Assembly (NCBI GenBank): GCA_959602045.1
Contig: CAUGRT010000016.1
Location: 1-53,492, forward strand
Reading direction: 5' to 3'
Length of the DNA stretch: 53,492 nt
Origin: an uncultured Clostridia bacterium
GTDB taxonomy: Bacteria > Bacillota > Clostridia > UBA1381
Within the stretch, counting starts at the first letter, position 1. Each line of letters starts with the position of its first letter. Made by a program: the position numbers and the translations under genes. Of this stretch, positions 28,076 to 36,708 are shown piece after piece. The notes beneath the pieces were generated by a model. The model made no database searches and was not told the origin of the DNA. It worked only from the letters and a program-made list of their open reading frames with translations.

Positions 28076-29572
28076 TTATTCCGTTTCCATCCCCGCAACC
28101 GCCGGCAAAGTAATCACAAATGCACAGCCGCCTGTTTTACCGTCTGTGACTTCGATTCGTCCGCCGTGCATCGTTACCGCTTCTTTGGCAATAGAAAGTC
28201 CCAGACCGGTACCTCCTGTTTCTCTGGAACGCGAATCATCCAACCGATAAAAACGTTCAAAGACCCGTTCCCGTTCCGCTGCCGGGATTCCGGCTCCGGT
28301 ATCCTCAATCGTAATGATGACACAGCCGTCCTGTTCGCGAACATCCAGATATACCTGCCCGTCCTCCGGCGTATATTTGATGGCATTATCAATGATATTA
28401 TAGACCGCCTCATAGATTTTATCATAATCCAGTACCACCGGTTCTAAGGTCCTCTCCCGGTAATCGCACTGAATGGCGATATTCTTTGCCGCCGCCAATC
28501 CCGAAAGCTTCTGTACCGCCCGATCCATCATCGCCTGAATATCCGCCTGCTCCGGACGAAGCCCGATACTGCCGCCCTCCAGTTTTGTCAGCACCAACAG
28601 CCGGTTAATGATTCTCGTCAGCCGATCCACCTCATCCGACATATCCGATAAAAAGTCCTGTACCATGCCGGGATCGGGATTCGATGTTTGCACCAAGCTG
28701 TCGCAAATCAGCTTAATCCCTGCCATCGGTGTTTTTAGCTCATGCGAAGCGTCCGAAACAAACTTCTTCCGCTTTTCCTCCAATAGATTCAATTCCTCGC
28801 ACATATAATTCAGCGTATCTGCCATTTGCGTCATTTCATTCGTGCCCTTGACATGAATACGATATTGAAAATTCCCTTTGGAGATTTCCCGTGCCGCTTT
28901 GGTAAATTCTGCAAGCGGCGCTGTTACGATATAGCTTAACCCCAAAGATAGCATGCCGATTAAAATCACAATCATAATCGAAAAGACAACCAGACTGTTT
29001 CGGGTAATCTGAATCGTGTCCTCAATTCCGCTCATCGTTTTCGCCAGATAAATGCCGCCGATGATACTTTCGTTTTTTTCGACCGGAACGGATACCATCA
29101 TCAATTTGATTCCGTGATTATCGCTGATCGCTTCCGCCTGCTCGCCGTCCACGCCTTTTTTCAGAACATCGCGCATAAACGCCTTTCCGACCATCGCCGA
29201 TTCCCGATTCGTATCATATAAAACCGTGTACGCCGTATTGGTAACAACGCCCCGAATACTCGTTCCGGCAAGACTCCGATCCACAATATCTCCAAATCGC
29301 AGCTCGGATAACTGCGCATTGTCCGTCCACTGCTCGGAAAGAATCTTTGCAATAATATTCGCTTTGGCGAACATATCCACTTTTTCGGTGTTGTACAAAT
29401 TATCACTCAGCAACCCGATTACATAAATACACATCAGCACCAATGTCACCAGCATCACCGCAAAATAGGTCGCCACAATCGTAAAGCGCATCGAGGTAAA
29501 GCCATGCCGTATGGCTTTGAGCCGCTGTCCGGTTCTCTCGATCAGGTTATTCTTTCTTATAATAATAACCAA
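28076..29572 (-). CDS. Membrane sensor histidine kinase
   Basis: About 498 residues. A first transmembrane helix (FTIVATYFAVMLVTLVLMCIY, ~30-53) and a second (~190-215) bracket an extracytoplasmic domain of about 135 residues. HAMP, HisKA (FVSDASHELKTPM, phospho-His) and HATPase_c follow (N-box YNIIDNAIKY, DTGAGIP, GTGLGLSIAKEA). It phosphorylates the response regulator encoded just upstream. The TTG start at 29572 overlaps that gene by 26 bp; an ATG at 29491 (MRFTIVATYF) is an alternative, and neither has a strong ribosome site. No PAS domain is obvious. Signal is unknown. Confidence 0.93.
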   Translation of the reverse strand: MVIIIRKNNLIERTGQRLKAIRHGFTSMRFTIVATYFAVMLVTLVLMCIYVIGLLSDNLYNTEKVDMFAKANIIAKILSEQWTDNAQLSELRFGDIVDRSLAGTSIRGVVTNTAYTVLYDTNRESAMVGKAFMRDVLKKGVDGEQAEAISDNHGIKLMMVSVPVEKNESIIGGIYLAKTMSGIEDTIQITRNSLVVFSIMIVILIGMLSLGLSYIVTAPLAEFTKAAREISKGNFQYRIHVKGTNEMTQMADTLNYMCEELNLLEEKRKKFVSDASHELKTPMAGIKLICDSLVQTSNPDPGMVQDFLSDMSDEVDRLTRIINRLLVLTKLEGGSIGLRPEQADIQAMMDRAVQKLSGLAAAKNIAIQCDYRERTLEPVVLDYDKIYEAVYNIIDNAIKYTPEDGQVYLDVREQDGCVIITIEDTGAGIPAAERERVFERFYRLDDSRSRETGGTGLGLSIAKEAVTMHGGRIEVTDGKTGGCAFVITLPAVAGMETE

Positions 29573-30230
29573 CTCCCCATTTCGTTTTAATATAATTTGG
29601 CTCTGCCGGATTCTTTTCGATTTTCTCTCTCAGCCGCCGGATATGCACGTCCACCGTCCGCACATCCCCCGGATATTCCATGCCCCACGCAATATCCAAA
29701 AGATTCTCGCGCGTGTATACCTTGCCCGGATTTTTCAAAAACAACTCCAGTAAATCAAATTCCTTGCTTGTCAGCTCAATCGTCTTATCCCGAACCGTCA
29801 CGCGCCGGAAATTATAGTCTAACCGAATATCTCCCGATACAATCAGCTTTTCCTTGTCGCCCTTCGGGGATGGATTGACGCGCCGCAAAATCGCTTTGAT
29901 CCGCGCCGTCACCTCCCGGATATTGAACGGCTTCGTAATATAATCATCCGCCCCGTACTCTAACCCCAAAATCTTATCAATATCCTCGCTCTTTGCCGTC
30001 AGCATAATAATCGGAACATTGGAAAAGTTGCGGATTGCACGGCATACTGTAAAACCATCCATCTTCGGCAGCATGACATCCAATAAAATCAGGTCGATCG
30101 TATCATCATGCGCCAGACGAACCGCTTCTTCACCGTCAAAGGCGGTTTCTACCTGATAACCGTCCTGCTCCAGATTGAATTTTATTCCCTTTACGATTAC
30201 CTTTTCATCATCTACCACCAATATTTTCAT
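29547..30230 (-). CDS. OmpR/PhoB-family response regulator
   Basis: 227 residues from ATG 30230 (MKILVVDDEK) with AAGGGG upstream; the frame extends 15 codons further without support. The receiver domain (residues ~1-118) has acidic DDE, phospho-acceptor DVMLPKMDG, TAKSED and TKPFN. A winged-helix DNA-binding domain (~130-225) ends GVGYYYKKE. It pairs with the overlapping histidine kinase. Its overall type resembles WalR/PhoP regulators, but the accessory WalHI/YycJ genes are absent, so no specific name is given. Confidence 0.94.
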   Translation of the reverse strand: MKILVVDDEKVIVKGIKFNLEQDGYQVETAFDGEEAVRLAHDDTIDLILLDVMLPKMDGFTVCRAIRNFSNVPIIMLTAKSEDIDKILGLEYGADDYITKPFNIREVTARIKAILRRVNPSPKGDKEKLIVSGDIRLDYNFRRVTVRDKTIELTSKEFDLLELFLKNPGKVYTRENLLDIAWGMEYPGDVRTVDVHIRRLREKIEKNPAEPNYIKTKWGVGYYYKKE

Positions 30231-30319
30231 CGCGGTCAATCCCCTTCCCCATATCCGGCAAACAAGCTCCCTCAAAATGGCTCTTCCTTGCCCCTGTACT
30301 CGGTAAATTTCTTAGCTAA

Positions 30320-30348
30320 ATTATATCACCTCCGCTTATTTTTGTCAA
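30320..30348 (-). promoter_or_regulatory. Sigma-A promoter for the two-component system
   Basis: TTGACA (30343-30348) and TATAAT (30320-30325) are a perfect consensus pair with 17 bp between them, about 85 bp before the regulator start. Confidence 0.85.
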
Positions 30349-30487
30349 CGATTCCAATCACGAAATTTTATAAATCAACAAGACACGAAGCATTGCCGAT
30401 ACTTCATAGATCCTTCCTGCCGACATCATTTTTTTCTTCATTTCTTTTTTTTAAAGTTTCTTTTGTATAACAAATCTCTCTAAATTT

Positions 30488-30537
30488 TGTCGTTTTTTGT
30501 CGAAACTTTCTCCATATCTTACAAAAGCATTTTGTCG
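30488..30537 (+). promoter_or_regulatory. Cluster of TGTCG repeats (Spo0A-box-like)
   Basis: TGTCG occurs at 30488, 30498 and 30533. The middle one is TGTCGAA, a perfect Spo0A box, and the first two are exactly 10 bp apart, one DNA turn. The cluster lies between divergent promoters (30320-30348 minus, 30594-30622 plus). The rest of 30349-30593 is AT-rich and shows nothing else. Confidence 0.4.
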
Positions 30538-30593
30538 TTTTTATTCATATTACAAAAATTACATAATTATTACAAAAAGATTTCAAAAATCTC

Positions 30594-30622
30594 TTGACAA
30601 TCCAAATCTTCCATAGTAAAAT
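30594..30622 (+). promoter_or_regulatory. Sigma-A promoter for the DUF6514-like gene
   Basis: TTGACA (30594-30599) and TAAAAT (30617-30622) have a 17-bp spacer. The predicted transcript has an unusually long leader of about 220 bases before the start codon, with a small TGATA...TATCA hairpin (~30731-30746) and no recognised riboswitch. Confidence 0.75.
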
Positions 30623-30848
30623 AAACTCCGAAATAAGCAATATTGATTCCTGTCAAGCTATCAGGCAGTTTCAATATACACCGGATAATTGAGAAAAATC
30701 ATCTTTGTAACAAAATTGTATTTTTCATCTGATATGGGGGTATCAGTCTAAAGACAAAAAAATATGAAAAACACAATCTGTTCCATCACGCAGCTTTGTA
30801 TTTCGCAATTACCTATATTTCAAAAAAAGAGAAAGGACTAAACAATCA

Positions 30849-31061
30849 ATGAACTATGTATTAACAAAAACGGATGGTATGAATGAGGAACAATCATACG
30901 TCAGCTATGGTATCGGGGTTATATATGATGGCTGCGTAAAGGTTCTGGTAGAGGATATTTCACCGGATAGGGATGCCGTGGAAGAAATCGTGTGCAAATG
31001 CAGGGATCTGGACGCTGCACCGGAGCATATATTAGACATCGTATATGATTGGATCGGATAA
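30849..31061 (+). CDS. Small DUF6514-like protein
   Basis: 70 residues (MNYVLTKTDGMNEEQSYVSYGIGV...). The pattern YGIGV, then a DISPDRDAVEEIV stretch and a C-terminal HILDIVYDWIG, resembles the small clostridial family DUF6514 of unknown function. It is acidic, soluble and lacks a signal. GAAAGGA precedes the ATG. It has its own promoter with a long leader. Confidence 0.7.
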   Translation: MNYVLTKTDGMNEEQSYVSYGIGVIYDGCVKVLVEDISPDRDAVEEIVCKCRDLDAAPEHILDIVYDWIG

Positions 31062-31375
31062 TTCAGTAACCGCTGCATAAACAATGACATTCGGAGGGTT
31101 CATTGATTGTGTAAAGAGGAGATGCGGTTTTCCGTCAATCTCCCTTGTCAATTCAGATATTTTGATTTCACAGAAAACTTTAAATCATAAGGCTTGATCG
31201 ATAATTTTATATTTTGCAGAGTTCCCTTGGGGGTATATTAAAAAGATTGAGTATTCTATATTTTTATTAAATGGAAAGAAAAAAGATCGGCGCAAAAACC
31301 GTTGTTTGCCGATAAATTCCGCTAACTTGTAGCAAAATCAATAATATTCTGTAAAATTTTTAAACAGAATAAGGA
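31062..31375. other. Noncoding stretch between DUF6514 and phosphohexomutase genes
   Basis: It contains a hairpin ATCGGC...GCCGAT (~31285-31312) followed by T on the minus strand, and a weak ATTCTGT/ACAGAAT hairpin near 31347-31369. One chance ORF (31083, 37 codons) lacks similarity and is discounted. No riboswitch was recognised. Confidence 0.4.
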
Positions 31376-31404
31376 TTGCAATCTTCACAAATTTATTGTA
31401 TAAT
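31376..31404 (+). promoter_or_regulatory. Sigma-A promoter for the phosphohexomutase
   Basis: TTGCAA (31376-31381) and TATAAT (31399-31404) are spaced by 17 bp, about 50 bp before the start codon. Confidence 0.75.
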
Positions 31405-31457
31405 AAAATTACTGGAGTTTTTACAGGAAAGTTATATCATATAAAGGAGATGCTGAT

Positions 31458-33191
31458 ATGGGTTATAAAGAAATATATGAAAGATGGCTTCATTCTGATG
31501 TTTTATCGCCGGAAGACCGGGCAGAATTGGCTGCTCTTGATGGAAATGAGAAAGAAATCGAGGAGAGATTCTACCGCGAGCTGGAATTTGGTACTGCCGG
31601 AATGCGCGGCATCCTCGGAATCGGGACAAACCGCATGAATATTTATAACGTGCGCCGTGCCAGCCAGGGTGTTGCAAAGTATGTGAACTCCCGCGGTGCC
31701 GAAGCGGCAAAAGCCGGCGTTTTAATCGGTTATGACACACGTCATTTCTCCCGTACCTTTGCCGAAGAAACCGCAAAGGTTCTGACAGCTGCCGGTGTTC
31801 ATGTGTATCTGTTCCCCATTGTACACTCCGTTCCGGAGGTATCGTTCGGAATCCGCGAGCTGGGATGCGCTGCCGGCGTTATGATTACGGCGTCGCACAA
31901 TCCGAAGGAATATAACGGCTATAAGGTATACGGTCCGGATGGCGGACAGCTTCCGCCGGAAGCAGCAAACGTTGTGGTTGAAGCAATCGACAGCTACGAT
32001 GTATTTGATGATGTTCACTATATTTCCCTGGAAGAAGCGGTTGAAAAAGATCTGCTGACCGTTCCGGGAACAGACTTGGACGAAAAATTCTTAGACGCCG
32101 TTCAGTCACAGCAGCTGAACCCCGAAGCGGTAGCCGAAGTTGCGGATACTTTTAAGCTGATTTATACCCCGTTCCACGGAACCGGTTCAAGACCGGTAAA
32201 AGCGATTCTGAAGCGAATCGGTTTCAAGAATGTGTTGGTCGTAAAAGAGCAGGATACCGAGGACGGCGACTTCCCGACCGTAAAATCGCCTAATCCGGAA
32301 AATAAAGAAGGCTTTACGATCGCAATCGAAATGGCAAAGCAAAATGACGTAGACGTTATTATCGGTACCGACCCCGACTGCGACAGAGTGGGCATTGTTG
32401 TTCGTGACGCCAACGGCGTTTACAGAACACTGACCGGAAACCAGACCGGCGCGCTGTTGGTAGAGTACATCCTGCGTTCCAAAAAAGAAAAAGGAACTCT
32501 GCCTGCAAACGGTGTTGTTATCAAAACAATCGTAACAACCGAGCTTGCGGCAGCCATCGCGCACAGCTACGGCATGGAAATCATGAATGTCTTAACCGGC
32601 TTCAAGTACATCGGTGAAAAAATGACCGAATTTGCAGAAACCGGCGAACACACCTATCTCATCGGTTTTGAGGAAAGCTATGGCTATCTTGTCGGCACAC
32701 ATGCGCGTGATAAGGACGGCGTTGTAGCAACCATGCTGATTGCAGAAATGGCTGCTTACTATAAAACAAAGGGAATGTCGCTTTATGAAGCGCTCCAGGA
32801 TATTTATAAAAAGTACGGTTACTATGCGGAAAAGACCGTTTCCTTTACAATGCCCGGCAAGGACGGTATGGAAAAGATGGCGGCATTACTCAAGGATTTA
32901 CGGAATAATCCTCCGACAAAGGTCGGCGGAATGAATGTTGTTTTGTATACGGATTACAAAGCGCAGACCATCAAGGATACCAAAGGCGGCATTGCACCTT
33001 TGAAAGGATTGCCCAAAGCAGATGTATTGAAATATAATCTTTCGGATGACAAGACCTATTTCATGATTCGTCCCTCCGGAACAGAACCGAAAATCAAGTT
33101 GTATCTGGGAACCTTTGCGGATAACATGGAGAGTGCAGAAGCCATTATCGAAAAAGTATTGGCTGATTTTAAGCAGCAATTCGGACTATAA
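31458..33191 (+). CDS. Phosphoglucomutase/phosphomannomutase
   Basis: 577 residues of the alpha-D-phosphohexomutase superfamily. The phospho-Ser is in TASHNPKEYNG near residue 145. The metal loop is GTDPDCDRVG near 306, the sugar loop GFEESYGYL near 400, and the phosphate-binding RPSGTEPKIKLY near 536. It interconverts glucose-1-P and glucose-6-P (or the mannose equivalents), feeding glycogen and cell-wall sugar synthesis. The length suits the Firmicutes PgcA type. AAAGGAGATG supports the ATG. It is monocistronic and ends against two palindromic repeats. Confidence 0.95.
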   Translation: MGYKEIYERWLHSDVLSPEDRAELAALDGNEKEIEERFYRELEFGTAGMRGILGIGTNRMNIYNVRRASQGVAKYVNSRGAEAAKAGVLIGYDTRHFSRTFAEETAKVLTAAGVHVYLFPIVHSVPEVSFGIRELGCAAGVMITASHNPKEYNGYKVYGPDGGQLPPEAANVVVEAIDSYDVFDDVHYISLEEAVEKDLLTVPGTDLDEKFLDAVQSQQLNPEAVAEVADTFKLIYTPFHGTGSRPVKAILKRIGFKNVLVVKEQDTEDGDFPTVKSPNPENKEGFTIAIEMAKQNDVDVIIGTDPDCDRVGIVVRDANGVYRTLTGNQTGALLVEYILRSKKEKGTLPANGVVIKTIVTTELAAAIAHSYGMEIMNVLTGFKYIGEKMTEFAETGEHTYLIGFEESYGYLVGTHARDKDGVVATMLIAEMAAYYKTKGMSLYEALQDIYKKYGYYAEKTVSFTMPGKDGMEKMAALLKDLRNNPPTKVGGMNVVLYTDYKAQTIKDTKGGIAPLKGLPKADVLKYNLSDDKTYFMIRPSGTEPKIKLYLGTFADNMESAEAIIEKVLADFKQQFGL

Positions 33192-33277
33192 AAACGAAAC
33201 ATTATATGCCGGTCAATGCAAAATATTGACCGCCATATTTTATCCCGACTGAACTTTACAGTCCTAAACAGAAATCC

Positions 33278-33356
33278 CATCTATTTTTCACTCTATGGAG
33301 GCGAGTTCCGCGCATCGTAGCGGATGTCTGAACCGCAATAGAGCGAAAAACAGTTG
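33278..33356. repeat. Palindromic intergenic repeat, copy 4
   Basis: The core is in forward orientation (GGAGGCGAGTTCCGCGCATC...GCGGATGTCTGAACCGC). The arms CTATTTTTCACTCTAT and ATAGAGCGAAAAACAG pair with wobble and mismatch. It is in tandem with copy 5 in the convergent gap between the phosphohexomutase and leuB. Confidence 0.85.
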
Positions 33357-33382
33357 CAAAATCCCACAATCTAAATTCAAAT

Positions 33383-33477
33383 AGAAATCCCCTCTGTTTT
33401 TCAGTCTATGAAGGCGAGTTCCGCGCATCGTAGCGGATGTCTGAGCCGCAATAGAGTGAAAAACAGAGGGGATTTCT
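33383..33477. repeat. Palindromic intergenic repeat, copy 5
   Basis: The arms AGAAATCCCCTCTGTTTTTC and GAAAAACAGAGGGGATTTCT are a perfect 20-bp match. The core is the same as copy 4. It lies 10 bp past the leuB stop and may also serve as a transcript end. Confidence 0.92.
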
Positions 33478-33487
33478 GTTCTATTCT

Positions 33488-34546
33488 TTATAAATTTTCC
33501 GCAATCAGCTCTGCCATTTGCTTGCAGCCAACCTTTGTCATGCCCTCTGACATAATATCGGTTGTTCTGTAATTCTGATCCAGAACCTTGTCCACCGCGT
33601 CATTGATTGCCTTTGCCTCATCGCTTAAGCCGAACGACATTTCCAGCATCATCGCCGCGCTGACAATCGTAGCAATTGGGTTTGCAATATCCATTCCTGC
33701 AATATCCGGCGCACTGCCGTGAATCGGCTCATACATGCCGCACTTTGTCGCACCCAAAGACGCAGACGGCAGCATGCCGATCGACCCTGCAATTGCAGAA
33801 GATAAATCCGAAAGAATATCACCAAAGATATTGGAAGTCACAATTACATCAAACTGTGCCGGATTAATTGCCAGCTGCATCGCCGCATTATCCACATACA
33901 TATGCGAAAGCGTTACCTCCGGATACTCCTTTGCCATTTCGGTAATGGTCTTTCTCCATAATCTTGAGGATTCCAAAACGTTCGCCTTGTCCACACTGAC
34001 TAACTTTTTGCTGCGGAGCATTGCCGTTTCAAATGCAATTTTTCCGATACGCTGAATTTCCTCGACACTGTATTTCTCCTCATCGGAAGCCCAGGAACCA
34101 TCCTCTGCCTTTTCGCGCTTTCCAAAATAAATTCCGCCGGTCAGCTCTCTGACAACCATAACATTCAAACCGTTTTCCAGCTTTTCATCCTTTAAAGGAG
34201 ATGCCTCTTTCAGCTGCGGCTTTAAAATCGAGGGTCGTAAATTCGAATAAAGCTCCAATGCCTTTCGAATCCCCAATAAGCCTGCCTCCGGACGTTTCGG
34301 CGCGCCATCCCACTTCGGACCACCGACTGCACCTAACAGCACACTGTCCGATTGTTTGCAAATATCAATCGTTTCCTGCGGCAGAGGCTCGCCATACTTG
34401 TCAATCGCACAGCCGCCCATGTCTACCTCTGTAAAATGGAACGTATGACCGAACTTCTTCTCTGCTGCCTTTAAGACTGTCACAGCGCCCGAAACGATTT
34501 CCGGGCCGATTCCGTCACCCGGAATCAACGCAATTTTATATTCCAT
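33488..34546 (-). CDS. leuB: 3-isopropylmalate dehydrogenase
   Basis: 352 residues, the usual length. GDGIGPEIV at the N-terminus, RELTGGIYFG, DKANVLESSRLWR and the NAD site EPIHGSAPDIAGMDIANP are all present. It oxidises and decarboxylates 3-isopropylmalate to 2-ketoisocaproate, the third leucine-specific step. It is the last gene of leuC-leuD-leuB; no leuA is in the window. Confidence 0.97.
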   Translation of the reverse strand: MEYKIALIPGDGIGPEIVSGAVTVLKAAEKKFGHTFHFTEVDMGGCAIDKYGEPLPQETIDICKQSDSVLLGAVGGPKWDGAPKRPEAGLLGIRKALELYSNLRPSILKPQLKEASPLKDEKLENGLNVMVVRELTGGIYFGKREKAEDGSWASDEEKYSVEEIQRIGKIAFETAMLRSKKLVSVDKANVLESSRLWRKTITEMAKEYPEVTLSHMYVDNAAMQLAINPAQFDVIVTSNIFGDILSDLSSAIAGSIGMLPSASLGATKCGMYEPIHGSAPDIAGMDIANPIATIVSAAMMLEMSFGLSDEAKAINDAVDKVLDQNYRTTDIMSEGMTKVGCKQMAELIAENL

Positions 34547-34577
34547 ATTCTTTCATTCCTTTCGCCAATGCATCCGC

Positions 34578-35066
34578 TTACTGATTGTTCTTTAAATATT
34601 CCACCAGACCGCCGGCATGAATAATCCCCTGCATAAACTCCGGGAATGCCACTGCCTGATAGGTTTTGTTCTTTGTCACATTCGTGATAACGCCGGTATC
34701 AAAATTCACCTCAACCGTATCGCCGTTGTCAATATCCGCCGAAGCCTCCGCACATTCCAGAATCGGAAGTCCGATATTAATCGCATTTCTGTAGAAAATC
34801 CGTGCAAAATCTTTGGCAATAACGCATGAAATTCCGCTTGCCTTAATCGCAATCGGCGCATGCTCACGCGAAGAGCCGCAGCCGAAATTCGCGCCGCCGA
34901 CCATAATATCGCCCTTTTGCACCTTGTTTACAAAGTCCTTGTCAATATCCTCCATGCAGTGCTTTGCCAGCTCCGCATGATCTGCCGTATTCAAATATCT
35001 TGCAGGAATAATAACATCCGTATCAATGTTATCTCCGTATTTTATAACCTTTCCCTTTGCTTCCAT
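34578..35066 (-). CDS. leuD: 3-isopropylmalate dehydratase small subunit
   Basis: 162 residues, the short clostridial/archaeal form. YGDNIDTDVIIPARYLN, GANFGCGSSREHAP and ARIFYRNAINIGLP are family hallmarks. With LeuC it isomerises 2-isopropylmalate to 3-isopropylmalate. It lies 18 bp after leuC and 31 bp before leuB. Confidence 0.97.
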   Translation of the reverse strand: MEAKGKVIKYGDNIDTDVIIPARYLNTADHAELAKHCMEDIDKDFVNKVQKGDIMVGGANFGCGSSREHAPIAIKASGISCVIAKDFARIFYRNAINIGLPILECAEASADIDNGDTVEVNFDTGVITNVTKNKTYQAVAFPEFMQGIIHAGGLVEYLKNNQ

Positions 35067-35084
35067 CCCAATGCACTCCTTTCC

Positions 35085-36344
35085 TTACAGCTCTTCCGGA
35101 CAGGCAATCCGTCCCAAAACCGCGCTTGCCGCCGCAACCTCAGGGCTTGCCAGATAAACCTCACTGTCCACATGCCCCATTCTTCCTACAAAGTTTCTGT
35201 TCGTGGTAGAAACGCATCGTTCACCCTCGGCAAGGATTCCCATATGTCCGCCCAGGCAAGGTCCGCAGGTCGGCGCAGAAATTACACAGCCGGCTTCTAC
35301 CAGGGTTGATAAAGTTCCGTCCTTTAACGCCTCTAAATAGATTTTTTGTGTTGCCGGGAAGATCAAAGCACGGATACCTTTCTTCACATGTCTGCCCTTT
35401 AAAACCGCAGCGGCATTTCTCAAATCCGAAATCCGTCCGTTTGTACAAGAACCGATCACGACCTGATCAATCGTAACCTCGCCCCAGTTTTCCGGCGTTC
35501 TTGCATTTTCCGGCAGATGCGGAAACGCAACCGTATGCGGAACCTCGGAAAGATCAATGTCAATTGTGCGGCTATATTCCGCGTCCGGATCCGCCGTAAA
35601 GACCGTGTACTCCTTATCGGAGTGTTCCTTCATATATTCAACCGTTAAATCATCCACCTCAAAAATCCCGTTCTTTGCACCGGCTTCAATCGCCATGTTC
35701 GCAATCGTGAAACGGTCATCCATCGTCAACGTATGCATACCCTCGCCCGTAAATTCCATAGATTTATATAACGCGCCATCCACACCGATCATGCCGATGA
35801 TATGCAGAATCAAATCCTTGCCGCTGATATACGGACGCAGCTTTCCGGTCAGATTAAAGCGAATTGCCTCCGGAACCTTAAACCAAGCCTTTCCCGTTGC
35901 CATACCTGCCGCCATATCCGTAGAGCCGACGCCGGTTGAAAACGCGCCTAACGCCCCGTATGTACAAGTGTGTGAATCTGCACCGATTACAACGTCACCG
36001 GCAACAACCAAGCCTTTCTCCGGCAATAAGGCATGCTCAATGCCAACCTCGCCGACCTCAAAATAGTTTTCAATTTCCTTATCCTGCGCAAACTTCCGCA
36101 CTTTCAGTGCCTGCTGCGCGGATTTAATATCCTTGTTCGGCGTAAAATGATCGGGAACCAATGCCACTTTCGCTTTGTCAAATACACCTGCACTTCCAAT
36201 CTTATCAAATTCATTGATTGCAACCGGTGTTGTAATGTCGTTACCCAGTACCAGACTCAGATCTGCCATAATCAGATCCCCGGCCTTTACTTCCGGAAGT
36301 CCTGCCGCACGGGCAAGAATTTTCTGCGTCATCGTCATTGACAT
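35085..36344 (-). CDS. leuC: 3-isopropylmalate dehydratase large subunit
   Basis: 419 residues, the length of the short LeuC type. The [4Fe-4S] cysteines are in VIGSCTNGRISD and PTCGPCLGGHMG. GADSHTCTYGALGAFSTGVGS is also typical of aconitase-superfamily enzymes. It is the first gene of the leu operon. Its leader carries the promoter at 36414-36442 and a short CGGAAAG/CTTTCCG hairpin. I saw neither a T-box nor a leucine-rich leader peptide. Confidence 0.97.
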   Translation of the reverse strand: MSMTMTQKILARAAGLPEVKAGDLIMADLSLVLGNDITTPVAINEFDKIGSAGVFDKAKVALVPDHFTPNKDIKSAQQALKVRKFAQDKEIENYFEVGEVGIEHALLPEKGLVVAGDVVIGADSHTCTYGALGAFSTGVGSTDMAAGMATGKAWFKVPEAIRFNLTGKLRPYISGKDLILHIIGMIGVDGALYKSMEFTGEGMHTLTMDDRFTIANMAIEAGAKNGIFEVDDLTVEYMKEHSDKEYTVFTADPDAEYSRTIDIDLSEVPHTVAFPHLPENARTPENWGEVTIDQVVIGSCTNGRISDLRNAAAVLKGRHVKKGIRALIFPATQKIYLEALKDGTLSTLVEAGCVISAPTCGPCLGGHMGILAEGERCVSTTNRNFVGRMGHVDSEVYLASPEVAAASAVLGRIACPEEL

Positions 36345-36413
36345 ACTTGTATCATCCTTTCTGAAATCAGCCTTGCGGAAAGTCTGCCGCTTTCCGTATC
36401 TCCTGTTGGATTT

Positions 36414-36442
36414 ATTATATTACATTTTTCGCGGTTTGTAAA
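36414..36442 (-). promoter_or_regulatory. leuC: Sigma-A promoter for leuCDB
   Basis: TTTACA (36437-36442) and TATAAT (36414-36419) with a 17-bp spacer, about 70 bp before leuC. The LysR-type palindrome is centred roughly 75 bp upstream of the predicted start, near the usual -65 position. Confidence 0.8.
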
Positions 36443-36465
36443 TAGCACCGCCACGAATTTTTCTC

Positions 36466-36498
36466 TTGTATTATATCACATTCTATGATATAATACAA
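36466..36498. promoter_or_regulatory. LysR-type operator overlapping a divergent promoter
   Basis: TTGTATTATATCA and TGATATAATACAA form a perfect 13-bp inverted repeat around CATTCTA. On the plus strand TTGTAT-17-TATAAT (36466-36494) inside it could be the lysR promoter, which fits autoregulation. A further half-palindrome TATCAT..ATGATA lies near 36532-36545. Confidence 0.7.
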
Positions 36499-36563
36499 AT
36501 ATATAATATTTATATTATCCATAAATATAATTAATATCATAAATGATAACCCTTATTCTAAAT

Positions 36564-36661
36564 TGAGCAAGCATGTGTTTTTCATTTATGAAGGCGAGTT
36601 CTACTCCGCGCATCGTAGCGGATGGCTGAGCCACAATAGATGCAAAATACATGCTTGCTCA
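36564..36661. repeat. Palindromic intergenic repeat, copy 6 (core with 5-base insert)
   Basis: The arms TGAGCAAGCATGTGTTTTTC and ATGCAAAATACATGCTTGCTCA pair well. The core is forward, with TACTC inserted (GAGTTCTACTCCGCGC). It is one of two copies between leuC and lysR. Confidence 0.88.
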
Positions 36662-36708
36662 GAGCGATACCTTCGGATAGCCTTACCGTGTTATCCCACG
36701 AGACCGGG

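Noticed and set aside
31282..31312. Riboswitch near ATCGGCGCAAAAACCG
   Set aside because: The hairpin alone lacks the conserved parts of c-di-GMP or other known aptamers, and it lies upstream of the mapped promoter of the next gene.
36345..36560. T-box or leucine leader peptide before leuC
   Set aside because: No T-box sequence, specifier loop or Leu-codon run was found; the promoter leaves only a ~70-base leader with a short hairpin.
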